Assembly: GCA_027459705.1 (NCBI GenBank)
Contig: DAIDHM010000077.1
Location: 1 to 56,798, forward strand
DNA length: 56,798 bases
Source of the DNA: Ktedonobacteria bacterium
GTDB taxonomy: Bacteria > Chloroflexota > Ktedonobacteria > Ktedonobacterales > JACDGC01
Direction: 5' to 3'
Shown: piece by piece, positions 23,283-31,856 of the stretch
Layout of the letters: every line of letters starts with the position of its first letter
Numbering within the stretch: position 1 is the stretch's first letter
Position numbers and translations under genes: made by a program
The notes under the pieces: model-generated
What the model was told of the DNA's origin: nothing
Seen by the model: the letters and a program-made list of their open reading frames with translations, nothing else
The model's database searches: none

Positions 23283-25178
23283 ATGAGCACACCTGACTTT
23301 GCCGCCTATCTCAATATGCGCACGACGCTGGGTGCGAATGGAAGCGGACCTTCCATCTTCACCCCGGCGGATGATGCGCTCCTCTGTCTGAGTGACATCA
23401 CAGGTGTCGCCGAGGTCTGGCGCGTTCCGCTGGATTTCGCGCGAGCCGCTCCTGGCTGGCCGGAGCAGATCACTTTTCGCGGTGAACGCTCGCTGGCCGC
23501 GAGTTATGCGCCGGATGGCACGCGTATCCTGGTGAGTTTCGACACAGGTGGGACGGAGCGCACCCAGATGGCGCTCGTCCGGCCAGATGGCACAGGCTGG
23601 ACGCCCATCACTCCCGATCCCACCATCTACTATGCCGCCCCGGTCCGTTCGGCATATGGCAAGTGGTCGCCGGAGGGTACGCACATCCTCTATTCCTCGA
23701 ATGCGCGCGATGCCCAGTCGTTCGATCTGTGCGAGATGACACTGGCGGATGGCGCAGAGCGCGTGGTGCTGGCGGGTGACGGCGCACATGAACCGCTAGG
23801 CTACTCGCGCGATGACCGTTGGATTCTTGGTAGCCGCGCGGCTGGCACACTGCACGCCAATCAATTGATCCTCATCGATCGCGCCACCGGCACGATCCGG
23901 CCCCTTACTCCCGATCCGCTGACCCACGGTGGTCGCCATTTCGACGCGGCCTTCAGCGCCGACAACGCGGGCCTCTGGCTCCTGAGCGATCGCGATCCGG
24001 CGAGTCCGACGCCGCGCGACATCATGGAACTGGCCTGGCTGGATCTGGCGACCGGCGATATGCGCTACGTCACGGCGGGTACGTGGGAATGTGAACGACT
24101 GGCGGTCAGCCCCGATGGGCGGCGGCTGGCCTTGGTCCGCAATGTCGAAGGCTATGGCCAAATTACCCTCTGGGAGGTCGCCAATGGCTGGGACGCGCGC
24201 GCCCCTTTGCCCGCGCCCGACCTGCCCGCGGGCGTCGTCAACGATCTGACCTGGTCGCATGACAGCGAGCGGCTGGCGATAAGCTATCTCCCGGTGACCG
24301 ACACCGCCGACATCTGGGTACTGGACCTTCCCACCGCCACCACGCTGCGGGTGACGCGGAGCGCGGCAGGCGGGATTGATCGCGATACGCTGGTCTGCCC
24401 GGAACTGGTCCACTATCCGACCTTCGACGGTCGCCAGATTCCGGCGCTACTCTTCCGGCCGGCCGATGCGCCATCCGAGCCACTGCCAGTCATCGTCTAT
24501 GTACATGGTGGGCCAGAGAGTCAGTTCCGCCCAAATTTGAATCCTGTCTTGCAGTATTTCGTCGCACGCGGCTATGCCGTGCTGGCGCCCAATGTGCGCG
24601 GCAGCAGCGGTTATGGCTGGGCTTACCAGAGTCTGGACGATGTGCGGCTCCGCATGGACTCGGTCAATGATCTGGCGCATGCCGCGCGGTGGGCCAAGCA
24701 GAGCGGCCTGGCCGATCCACAGCGGATCGCGGTGATGGGCCGCAGCTATGGGGGCTTCATGGTATTGGCTGCGATCACCACCTACCCGGAGATCTGGGCA
24801 GCGGCGGTCGATATCGTCGGAATCGCCAATTTCGTCACGTTCCTGGAGCAAACCTCGGTATGGCGGCGCAAGCTGCGTGAGGCGGAGTATGGCAGCCTGG
24901 AGCAAGATCGCGCGTTCCTGGAATCTATCTCGCCGATCCACCACATTGACCGCATCGCCGCGCCGCTCTTCCTCTCGCACGGCCGCAACGATCCGCGCGT
25001 CCCCGTCGGCGAAACGGAACAGATCGCATCGGCACTGCAGGCGCGCGGGATCCCTGTCGAGCAGGTGATCTTCGCGGATGAGGGACACGGCATCGTCAAG
25101 CGTGCCAACCAACTGGTGGTGTATCCCGCGATCGCCGCATTTCTGGACCGTTATCTCCACCCTGCCAATCTTGGCTAG
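23283..25178 (+). CDS. S9 family serine peptidase (acylaminoacyl-/dipeptidyl-peptidase-like)
   Basis: This 631-residue protein has the S9 prolyl-oligopeptidase plan: an N-terminal beta-propeller (about residues 30-375, with WD40/TolB-like blades such as SPDGRRLALVRNVEGYGQIT) and a C-terminal alpha/beta hydrolase. The catalytic triad is Ser488 in GRSYGGFM, Asp570 in HGRNDPRVP and His602 in DEGHGI. The oxyanion-side motif YVHGGPESQFRP is present. There is no signal peptide, so it should act in the cytoplasm on short or N-blocked peptides. GAGGAG lies five bases before the ATG. A tandem 18-bp repeat precedes it. Confidence 0.93.
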   Translation: MSTPDFAAYLNMRTTLGANGSGPSIFTPADDALLCLSDITGVAEVWRVPLDFARAAPGWPEQITFRGERSLAASYAPDGTRILVSFDTGGTERTQMALVRPDGTGWTPITPDPTIYYAAPVRSAYGKWSPEGTHILYSSNARDAQSFDLCEMTLADGAERVVLAGDGAHEPLGYSRDDRWILGSRAAGTLHANQLILIDRATGTIRPLTPDPLTHGGRHFDAAFSADNAGLWLLSDRDPASPTPRDIMELAWLDLATGDMRYVTAGTWECERLAVSPDGRRLALVRNVEGYGQITLWEVANGWDARAPLPAPDLPAGVVNDLTWSHDSERLAISYLPVTDTADIWVLDLPTATTLRVTRSAAGGIDRDTLVCPELVHYPTFDGRQIPALLFRPADAPSEPLPVIVYVHGGPESQFRPNLNPVLQYFVARGYAVLAPNVRGSSGYGWAYQSLDDVRLRMDSVNDLAHAARWAKQSGLADPQRIAVMGRSYGGFMVLAAITTYPEIWAAAVDIVGIANFVTFLEQTSVWRRKLREAEYGSLEQDRAFLESISPIHHIDRIAAPLFLSHGRNDPRVPVGETEQIASALQARGIPVEQVIFADEGHGIVKRANQLVVYPAIAAFLDRYLHPANLG

Positions 25179-25215
25179 CGGAAGGTCATGGGTCGGCGGA
25201 TGTCGCCGTGAACAG

Positions 25216-25224
25216 TGATATACT
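25216..25224 (+). promoter_or_regulatory. Extended -10 promoter of tex
   Basis: TGATATACT lies 66 bp upstream of the tex ATG at 25290. A GC-rich inverted repeat (CGGCC / GGCCG arms, about 25240-25272) sits in the leader. Confidence 0.45.
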
Positions 25225-25289
25225 GGCATTCGCTATCGTAACGCACGGCCGCGCCGGGTGGCGTGGCCGCTGATATCAGAGGAGCCCGT

Positions 25290-27560
25290 ATGACCACGAC
25301 GCCGTCCCCCATGCCAGTAGATTTTCCTGACACCCTCGCACCCGAAGATCTCGCTCGCGCGATCGCTAGCACATTGCAGGTGCGCCCCCCACAGGTCATG
25401 CGGACCATCGAATTGCTGGACGCCAAGAATACCGTCCCCTTCATCGCGCGCTATCGCAAAGAGGTGACGGGGAGTCTCGACGAGGTGCAGATTCAGGCAA
25501 TCGAGGATGAGGCCGCCGCACTGCGCGACCTGCATGGGCGCAAGGCCGACGTGTTGCGGCTCATCCACGAGCAAGGTCGCCTGACCCCCGAGGTAGCGCA
25601 GGCGATCGTCGCCGCGACCACCCTCCAGGCCGTGGAAGATCTCTACCTGCCCTATCGCCCCAAGCGCAAGACCAGGGCGAGTGTCGCGCGCGAGCGCGGG
25701 CTGGATGCTCTGGCGCAATTTATTCTGCGCCAGGCACGGATGAATGTGTCGGCCGAGGGGGCGGCCGAACCCTTTGTCAACGCCGAGCGCGGTGTCGCAT
25801 CGGTAGAAGAGGCCCTGGCCGGGGCGCGCGACATTGTGGCCGAGGCCATCACCGAAGACGCGGGGGTCCGCGGCCAGATCCGTCAGGTCTTCTTCAAAGA
25901 AGGCCAGGTCCGCGCGCGGTTGGCCGTCAGTCAGGAAGAATTGGCGGAGAAAGATCCCAAGGGTGTCTACCAGCTCTATTATGATTTCAACGAACCACTG
26001 ACGCGCCTCGCGCCGCATCGCATCCTGGCTTTAAACCGTGCCGAACGGGAGGACGTCATCCGGCTGGCGGTCGATCTGGAATCGGCGCGCGCGCTGCCGC
26101 TGATCCACCAGCATTTTCCGACCGACGGCACGTCGCCCTTTGCCAAACAGCTGGCCGATGCCGCCGCTGATGGTTATAAGCGGCTGTTGGCGCCCGCGAT
26201 TGAGCGCGAGGTGCGCGCGGAACTGACGCGCCAGGCAGAGGAGCACGCCATCGGCATCTTCGCCACCAATCTACGCAACCTACTCTTGCAGCCACCCCTC
26301 CGCAATCGTCGCATCATCGGGCTCGATCCTGGTTTCCGTACCGGCTGTAAAGTGGCAATCATTGATGAGACCGGCAAGTATATCGATGGAACGACGATCT
26401 ATCCGCACGCGCCTCAGAACCAGTGGGCCGAGGCCAAACAAAAGCTGATCGCCCTGGTGGCGCGGCACCATATCAGCGCGATCGCCGTCGGCAATGGCAC
26501 GGCCTCGCGCGAGACCGAACAACTCTGTGCGGAACTGGTACGCGATCTGGAGAAAGCCGGGGTCAGCGACGCGCCTGGCTATGTCATGGTCAGCGAGGCC
26601 GGCGCGTCGGTCTACTCCGCCTCAGAAATTGCCCGCCAGGAGTTCCCGACGCTGGATATCACCCAGCGTGGCGCCATCTCGATCGCGCGGCGCCTGCTGG
26701 ATCCATTGGCGGAACTGGTCAAGATTGATCCGAAAGCGGTAGGCGTCGGCCTCTATCAGCATGATGTCGATCAGCGTGAGTTAGCCAAAGAGCTGGAACG
26801 CGTCGTCACCTCCTGTGTCAACTATGCGGGAGTGGATGTCAACTCGGCCTCGGCGGCATTGCTCAAATACGTCTCGGGCATCAATACTCGTGTCGCCGAG
26901 GCCATCGTCGCCTACCGCGATAGCAACGGCGCGTTTACGGCGCGCGATCAACTGCGCAAGGTGCCCGGGCTGGGGCCGACGACTTTCGTCCAGGCCGCTG
27001 GTTTCATGAAAGTCGCTCATGGCAAAGAGGTCCTGGATAATACTTTCATTCATCCCGAGAGCTACGAGGCCACGCGCAAACTGCTCGACCTCCTGCCCCC
27101 GATCACTGATGGCAAACTTGGCGAGCAGGTCCGTCTCTGGCGCGCGATGATCAAACTGCAGAAGAAAGCCAAGACCGATCCGTTCGATGAGGTGGCGCGC
27201 CAGATCGGGGTCGGCGTCCCGACGCTGCACGACATCCTGGAGAATCTCGAGAAGCCTGGATTGGACCCGCGCGAGGCCTTGCCCGCGCCGATTCTGCGCC
27301 ACGATGTCCTGAGCCTGGACGACCTGCGCGAGGGCATGGTGCTGCAGGGCACGGTCCGCAATGTGGTCGACTTTGGCGCGTTCATCGACATCGGCGTCAA
27401 GAATGACGGTCTGGTCCACGTCTCGGAACTGGCCGATCACTTCGTGCGCGATCCGCTGACCGTCGTCGCCGTCGGCCAGATCGTCAGCGTCCGCGTCCTG
27501 GGGATCGACCGTCAGCGCGGCCGCGTGCAGCTCAGCATGCGGACCCCACAAGATCGTTGA
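25290..27560 (+). CDS. tex: Tex-type RNA-binding transcription accessory protein
   Basis: This 756-residue protein matches Tex along its length. It has an N-terminal helical domain (FIARYRKEVTGSLDEVQIQA), a YqgF/RNase-H-like domain from about residue 338 (RIIGLDPGFRTGCKVAIID), tandem helix-hairpin-helix motifs (about 530-580, KVPGLGPTTFVQAAGF) and a C-terminal S1 RNA-binding domain (about 680-750, GMVLQGTVRNVVDFGAFIDI). Tex is the bacterial relative of Spt6 and binds RNA and RNA polymerase, influencing transcription and stress tolerance. The ATG at 25290 has GGAG five bases upstream; a reading from 25263 lacks this. Confidence 0.96.
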   Translation: MTTTPSPMPVDFPDTLAPEDLARAIASTLQVRPPQVMRTIELLDAKNTVPFIARYRKEVTGSLDEVQIQAIEDEAAALRDLHGRKADVLRLIHEQGRLTPEVAQAIVAATTLQAVEDLYLPYRPKRKTRASVARERGLDALAQFILRQARMNVSAEGAAEPFVNAERGVASVEEALAGARDIVAEAITEDAGVRGQIRQVFFKEGQVRARLAVSQEELAEKDPKGVYQLYYDFNEPLTRLAPHRILALNRAEREDVIRLAVDLESARALPLIHQHFPTDGTSPFAKQLADAAADGYKRLLAPAIEREVRAELTRQAEEHAIGIFATNLRNLLLQPPLRNRRIIGLDPGFRTGCKVAIIDETGKYIDGTTIYPHAPQNQWAEAKQKLIALVARHHISAIAVGNGTASRETEQLCAELVRDLEKAGVSDAPGYVMVSEAGASVYSASEIARQEFPTLDITQRGAISIARRLLDPLAELVKIDPKAVGVGLYQHDVDQRELAKELERVVTSCVNYAGVDVNSASAALLKYVSGINTRVAEAIVAYRDSNGAFTARDQLRKVPGLGPTTFVQAAGFMKVAHGKEVLDNTFIHPESYEATRKLLDLLPPITDGKLGEQVRLWRAMIKLQKKAKTDPFDEVARQIGVGVPTLHDILENLEKPGLDPREALPAPILRHDVLSLDDLREGMVLQGTVRNVVDFGAFIDIGVKNDGLVHVSELADHFVRDPLTVVAVGQIVSVRVLGIDRQRGRVQLSMRTPQDR

Positions 27561-27589
27561 CGCGCATCGCTAGCAGGGGTGGAGCAGCG

Positions 27590-27621
27590 ATCACCGGAGC
27601 ATTGTAAGAGGTGCCGGTGAT
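27590..27621. terminator. Inverted repeat after tex
   Basis: ATCACCGG (27590-27597) and CCGGTGAT (27614-27621) form an 8-bp stem 30 bp after the tex stop codon. No T-run follows directly, so it is a weak terminator candidate. Confidence 0.3.
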
Positions 27622-27734
27622 GGCAGGCTCCGCCAAATTTTGTCGATTTCATCTGCGCACGCTTTCTCGCTACGTGAAAGTCCTGTATACTAGGCCCACA
27701 CTCGAAGTTCTTCGCGCTATTTCTGCCAAAAAAC

Positions 27735-27743
27735 TGCTATGCT
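27735..27743 (+). promoter_or_regulatory. Extended -10 promoter of the five-gene SWIM/MoxR/VWA operon
   Basis: TGCTATGCT ends 30 bp before the ATG at 27774, which would give a short leader. A second -10-like box, TATACT, lies at 27686-27691. Neither has a clear -35. Confidence 0.4.
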
Positions 27744-27773
27744 GAATTTTTGCTCTGTCGTGAGAGGATCGTG

Positions 27774-29150
27774 ATGGGGATTGGGTTGACCAATGAACAG
27801 GTCATGGCCATGGCGCCAGATGCCGCCTCGGCCAATGCCGGCAAAAAACTGGCAATCCCGCGTACGTGGCAGCACGTAGGTTGCAGCGATGCCGCGCTCT
27901 GGGGCGAGTGCCAGGGCAGCGCGCTGTATCAGGTGCGCGTGGATCTCTCGAATTATGGGGTCGCTTGCAGTTGTCCCAGCCACAAATTTCCCTGTAAACA
28001 CGGATTGGGGTTGTTGTTGCTGGCCGTGCAATCACCGGAGGCTGTGCCGCCCGCCGAGCCGCCGGATTGGGTTGCCTCCTGGTTGGCTAAACGAGCGGCA
28101 TCGCAGGAAAAGAAGCAAGAGCAGCTCGCCAAACCGGCGAAAGAAACAGCCAACCCGGCGCAGCAGGCCAAACGCGCCGCCCAAAAGGCCACGCGGGTTG
28201 ATCAAGGCCTCAACACCCTGGAGCTATGGCTTCGCGATCTCGTCCGTACTGGTCTGGCGTCGGTGGAAAGCGAATCGGCGCAGATCTGGGAACAACAAGC
28301 CAAACGCCTGGTAGATGCCCAGGCGCCTGGTGTCGCGGCACTGGTCCGCCAGATGGCTGGCATACCTGGCGCGTCGCCAGATTGGCCCCGCCGCCTGCTC
28401 GACCACATGGGGCGAATTGCCTTACTCATTCAGGCCTACCGGCAATTCGCAACAGCGGATGGGCCACTCCTGCTCGATCTCCCCATGCAAGACGAGATCC
28501 AGCGACGCATTGGTTGGACTCTCTCGCAAGAGGACATCACCGCCCGTGGTGAGATGGTCGATGATGACTGGTTGCTGTTGGGACAGGTGGTCGAACAAGA
28601 TGAAGCTCACTCCAATATGCTCATGCAACGCACCTGGCTTTATGGGGTACATTCCCAACGTCCGGCGCTGATCCTGCAATACTCCGTCATGAACGCGCCC
28701 TATCCCGAGGTGATCGTCCCGGGCGGACGGCTGCTGGCGGCCTTGCGCTTCTGGCCCGGCGCCGAGTTGTTGCGGGCGCGCATTGAAATACGCCATCCAG
28801 CGAGTCCACTCCCAGGTGATGCTCCGATCCTGTTGCCGCTCCCCGGCGCGCCTGATATCGCCACCTTCCTGCAGGCTATGGCAGAGAGGCTGGCTCGTCA
28901 ACCGTGGCAAACACAGAATCTCTGTCTGCTGCGATCGGTTGTGCCACTCTGCGAGGACAATGGCGCGCGCTGGTGGCTACAGGATAGCCATGGCGATGCC
29001 TTGCCGCTAGCGGGTGATAATCATTGGAAATTGCTGGCGTTGACAGGCGGAAATCCGGTAGCGATCGCCGCCGAATGGGACGGCGAACGATTGCGAGTTA
29101 TGGGGGTACAACATGAGGGGCGTTACACGCTCCTGGGAGGCAACGAATAG
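27774..29150 (+). CDS. SWIM zinc finger protein (first gene of the SWIM/DUF5691/MoxR/DUF5682/VWA operon)
   Basis: This 458-residue protein has a SWIM zinc finger near its N-terminus: CSCPSHKFPCKH, with Cys65, Cys67, Cys74 and His76 as ligands (CxCx6CxH). SWIM fingers bind DNA or proteins. A Lys/Ala/Gln-rich linker (about 108-140) separates it from a large C-terminal region with no recognised motif. A similar protein (YehQ) is part of the E. coli yehLMPQ cluster, from general knowledge. The ATG at 27774 is preceded by GAGAGGA. The stop codon is followed two bases later by the DUF5691 start. It is probably the nucleic-acid- or target-binding partner of the system. Confidence 0.9.
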   Translation: MGIGLTNEQVMAMAPDAASANAGKKLAIPRTWQHVGCSDAALWGECQGSALYQVRVDLSNYGVACSCPSHKFPCKHGLGLLLLAVQSPEAVPPAEPPDWVASWLAKRAASQEKKQEQLAKPAKETANPAQQAKRAAQKATRVDQGLNTLELWLRDLVRTGLASVESESAQIWEQQAKRLVDAQAPGVAALVRQMAGIPGASPDWPRRLLDHMGRIALLIQAYRQFATADGPLLLDLPMQDEIQRRIGWTLSQEDITARGEMVDDDWLLLGQVVEQDEAHSNMLMQRTWLYGVHSQRPALILQYSVMNAPYPEVIVPGGRLLAALRFWPGAELLRARIEIRHPASPLPGDAPILLPLPGAPDIATFLQAMAERLARQPWQTQNLCLLRSVVPLCEDNGARWWLQDSHGDALPLAGDNHWKLLALTGGNPVAIAAEWDGERLRVMGVQHEGRYTLLGGNE

Positions 29151-29152
29151 CG

Positions 29153-30724
29153 ATGGATGCATTGACAAAGGCGGCTTTGCTCGGCACAATCCGCACCAGA
29201 GAAACACCGTTCGATGCAGATTCCCCCATCACTGCGCTCGTCACCGCTGTGGCGGACGGTGATCGTGAATGGGCGTTGTTGCTGCAGGCTGGCGCGCGCG
29301 CGGTATACCAAGCAGCCGGGATGATCCCGCACCGCCGCACTGCGCCGTTGCCAGACCCCGCCCCGGACGATGATCAGCCGCTATGTTCGCCCCAGGCTGC
29401 CGCTTTGCTCGATCTCCTGGCGCGGGAGGGGCAAGGACCGCTCACGTATGATGAATTACTGCCTGAAGCCTTGCAGCGCCTGATTGATCAGGGGCTAAGG
29501 GTACCGCCAGAGATCCTGCCGAACTTGTTGAGCAAACGCCTGGATGTGGGGCTGCGCCCGCTCGTGCGCCAGGTCATCGGGGCGCGTGGGCGTTGGCTGG
29601 CGCAATTCAATACCGCCTGGAAATGGGCCACACCAACACCGCTTGCCGATGCCGCGCTTCTCCCTGACGCTGATACCATTTGGCTCGAAGGCACTCCCGC
29701 CCAGCGAAACGAGTTGCTGCAACGTATGCGCGCCGTGGATGCCGTGCGTGCGCGGGAATGGATTGCCGATGCATGGAAAAAAGAGCGTGCTGAGACGCGC
29801 GCTCAGATGATCCAGGCTCTGGCGATCGACCTGACGCTCGCGGATGAGCCAATGCTGGAGCTGGCGCTGGATGACCGCGTCCAGGCGGTTCAGCAACAGG
29901 CTGCCCATTTGCTCCTGCAACTTCCGGAGTCAGCCCTGTCGCAACGCATGATCGCCCGCGCCGATGCTTTGCTAGACTGGCATGATCAGGCCCTCACCAT
30001 CACCTTACCCCACACCATCGAGCCGGACGCGAGTTGGAAGCGCGATGCGCTTCCCGACAAGCCAGCACAAGGCGTGAGCCATGTTGATTGGTTGCTACAG
30101 ACCACAATCATGCGGGTGCCACTGTCCCATTGGGATACGCGTTTTGGCGTTGCGCCGGCGGCACTGGTTGCCGCCGCCGCCCAAACTGACCGCGCCACGG
30201 CGCTCATAAGTGGCTGGACGCAGGCCGTGTGGATGGAACCGCGCGCCGACTGGATTGCGGCCTTGTGGGCATGGTGGCAAGCAGCACAAGCGGAAGCGGC
30301 ATCCGTGGGCATGCTGCGCACGATGCTACAGCATTTGCCGAGCGATCTAGCGGAACAGTACATCCAGGCCAACATGCAGCAAACCGAAACCACGCAAGAT
30401 GTCCGCTGGGTCGCGCTGCTGGACGACTTGCCCCGCCCCTGGAGCGCGTCGTTCGCTCAGACCTACCTTGCTGTTGTATTCGACTGGCTTGAACGTGGCG
30501 AGGGATTGACGGTACCGCGGAGGCAGATGTTGGAAACGCTCAACGTGGCGGCGCTGGCCTTGCCTCACGCTGCCTTTGATCTCGCCCTGGCGGCAAGTCC
30601 GCTCCCAGACCTGTCTACTGTGCCTGCTGCTCAGCAATGGGAAGCCGTACGCTGGCAGCGCAACTGGGACGTATTTACGCAGACGATCAGCCTGCGCCAT
30701 CGCATCCAGAAAGAGATTCACTGA
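29153..30724 (+). CDS. DUF5691 family protein
   Basis: This 523-residue protein is mostly alpha-helical, with repeated Leu/Ala-rich helices in its second half (for example LELALDDRVQAVQQQAAHLL). That suggests a HEAT- or armadillo-like scaffold. Position and length match the DUF5691 proteins that accompany SWIM, MoxR, DUF5682 and VWA genes in other bacteria. I place it in the family from context and general resemblance. The N-terminus (MDALTKAALLGTIRTRETPF) looks like the family's opening. No catalytic motif is visible. It begins two bases after the SWIM gene and ends one base before the ATPase gene. Confidence 0.75.
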   Translation: MDALTKAALLGTIRTRETPFDADSPITALVTAVADGDREWALLLQAGARAVYQAAGMIPHRRTAPLPDPAPDDDQPLCSPQAAALLDLLAREGQGPLTYDELLPEALQRLIDQGLRVPPEILPNLLSKRLDVGLRPLVRQVIGARGRWLAQFNTAWKWATPTPLADAALLPDADTIWLEGTPAQRNELLQRMRAVDAVRAREWIADAWKKERAETRAQMIQALAIDLTLADEPMLELALDDRVQAVQQQAAHLLLQLPESALSQRMIARADALLDWHDQALTITLPHTIEPDASWKRDALPDKPAQGVSHVDWLLQTTIMRVPLSHWDTRFGVAPAALVAAAAQTDRATALISGWTQAVWMEPRADWIAALWAWWQAAQAEAASVGMLRTMLQHLPSDLAEQYIQANMQQTETTQDVRWVALLDDLPRPWSASFAQTYLAVVFDWLERGEGLTVPRRQMLETLNVAALALPHAAFDLALAASPLPDLSTVPAAQQWEAVRWQRNWDVFTQTISLRHRIQKEIH

Positions 30725-30725
30725 T

Positions 30726-31853
30726 ATGCCCAAGCCTGCACCAGGGGGCGGAGCATCCGCCGAAGATCAGACGTTAGATGCCATCCTGCGCCAGCACGCC
30801 GAGGTACAGTATGCCGAGGAATTGGACGTACTGCTTAAAAATGATACACACCCACGTCCACCCAATTGGGTCCTCTCGCCCTGGGCGGTCAAGCGGTATC
30901 TCCTGGGTGGAAAGCTGGCGAATGGCTTCGAGATTGCGCCGAAATACATCGGCAATGAACGCTTGATCGAGATCGCAGTGGCGACGCTGGCCACCGATCG
31001 TGCGCTCTTACTCTACGGTCTGCCGGGTACCGCAAAATCCTGGACCAGCGAGCATCTGGCCGCCGCCATCACCGGGGATTCAACCTTGCTGATCCAGGGC
31101 ACCGCCGGGACGGATGAAAGCGCCATCCGGTATGGGTGGAATTACGCCAGATTGCTGGTTGACGGACCATCACCGGCGGCATTGGTCGTCAGCCCGATGA
31201 TGCGCGCGATGCAAGACGGCAAGTTGGCGCGTATCGAGGAATTGACCCGCATTCCCGCTGAAGTACAGGATACCTTGATCACCATCCTATCGGAAAAGAC
31301 GTTACCGGTTCCAGAACTGGGGCTCGAAACACAGGCACGCAAGGGTTTCAACGTCATCGCCACCGCCAATAATCGTGACAAAGGCGTCAACGAGCTTTCC
31401 AGCGCCCTCATGCGCCGTTTCAACACCGTCATCTTGCCGCTACCGGCCACGATTGACGAAGAGATTGACATCGTGGACCGCCGCGTAGCCAGCCTGGGCC
31501 AGGCACTGGCATTGCCAGCGGAAAAGCCCGCGCTGGAAGAGATCCGACGCGTGGTGACGATTTTTCGCGAACTGCGCGATGGCATGACCGTGGATGGCAA
31601 GACCAAGCTCAAATCGCCCACAGGGACCCTCTCCACAGCGGAGGCAATCTCAGTCATGAACAGCGGTCTTGCGATGGCTGGTTATTATGGCGACGGCGTA
31701 TTGCGAGCGAGCGATCTCGCCGCCGGATTAACCGGAGCGATCGTGAAAGATCCCGTACAAGATCGGGTCGTCTGGCTGGAATATCTGCAAACTGTGGTCA
31801 AAGATCGCGAAGGATGGAAAGATCTCTACCGTGCCTGCCACGAGGTGTTGTGA
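30726..31853 (+). CDS. MoxR-like AAA+ ATPase (YehL-type)
   Basis: This 375-residue ATPase has Walker A GLPGTAKS (residues 98-105, Lys104), sensor 1 in NVIATANNRDKG, and an arginine-finger segment ALMRRFN. The Walker B region reads LARIEELTRIPAEVQD, so the usual Asp-Glu pair appears as Glu-Glu. MoxR proteins act as chaperone-like ATPases that load metal or assemble complexes together with a VWA protein, and such a gene lies two genes downstream. I use the ATG at 30726, one base after the DUF5691 stop; the open frame extends further upstream only inside that gene. The order ATPase, DUF5682, VWA equals E. coli yehL, yehM, yehP. Confidence 0.93.
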   Translation: MPKPAPGGGASAEDQTLDAILRQHAEVQYAEELDVLLKNDTHPRPPNWVLSPWAVKRYLLGGKLANGFEIAPKYIGNERLIEIAVATLATDRALLLYGLPGTAKSWTSEHLAAAITGDSTLLIQGTAGTDESAIRYGWNYARLLVDGPSPAALVVSPMMRAMQDGKLARIEELTRIPAEVQDTLITILSEKTLPVPELGLETQARKGFNVIATANNRDKGVNELSSALMRRFNTVILPLPATIDEEIDIVDRRVASLGQALALPAEKPALEEIRRVVTIFRELRDGMTVDGKTKLKSPTGTLSTAEAISVMNSGLAMAGYYGDGVLRASDLAAGLTGAIVKDPVQDRVVWLEYLQTVVKDREGWKDLYRACHEVL

Positions 31854-31856
31854 CGC

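Noticed and set aside
26781-27551. 256-codon frame opposite tex
   Set aside because: Antisense shadow of a well-recognised gene, as are the long frames opposite the S9 peptidase at 24447-25229.
27590-27621. Riboswitch between tex and the SWIM operon
   Set aside because: There is only one simple 8-bp stem; nothing matches a known riboswitch core.
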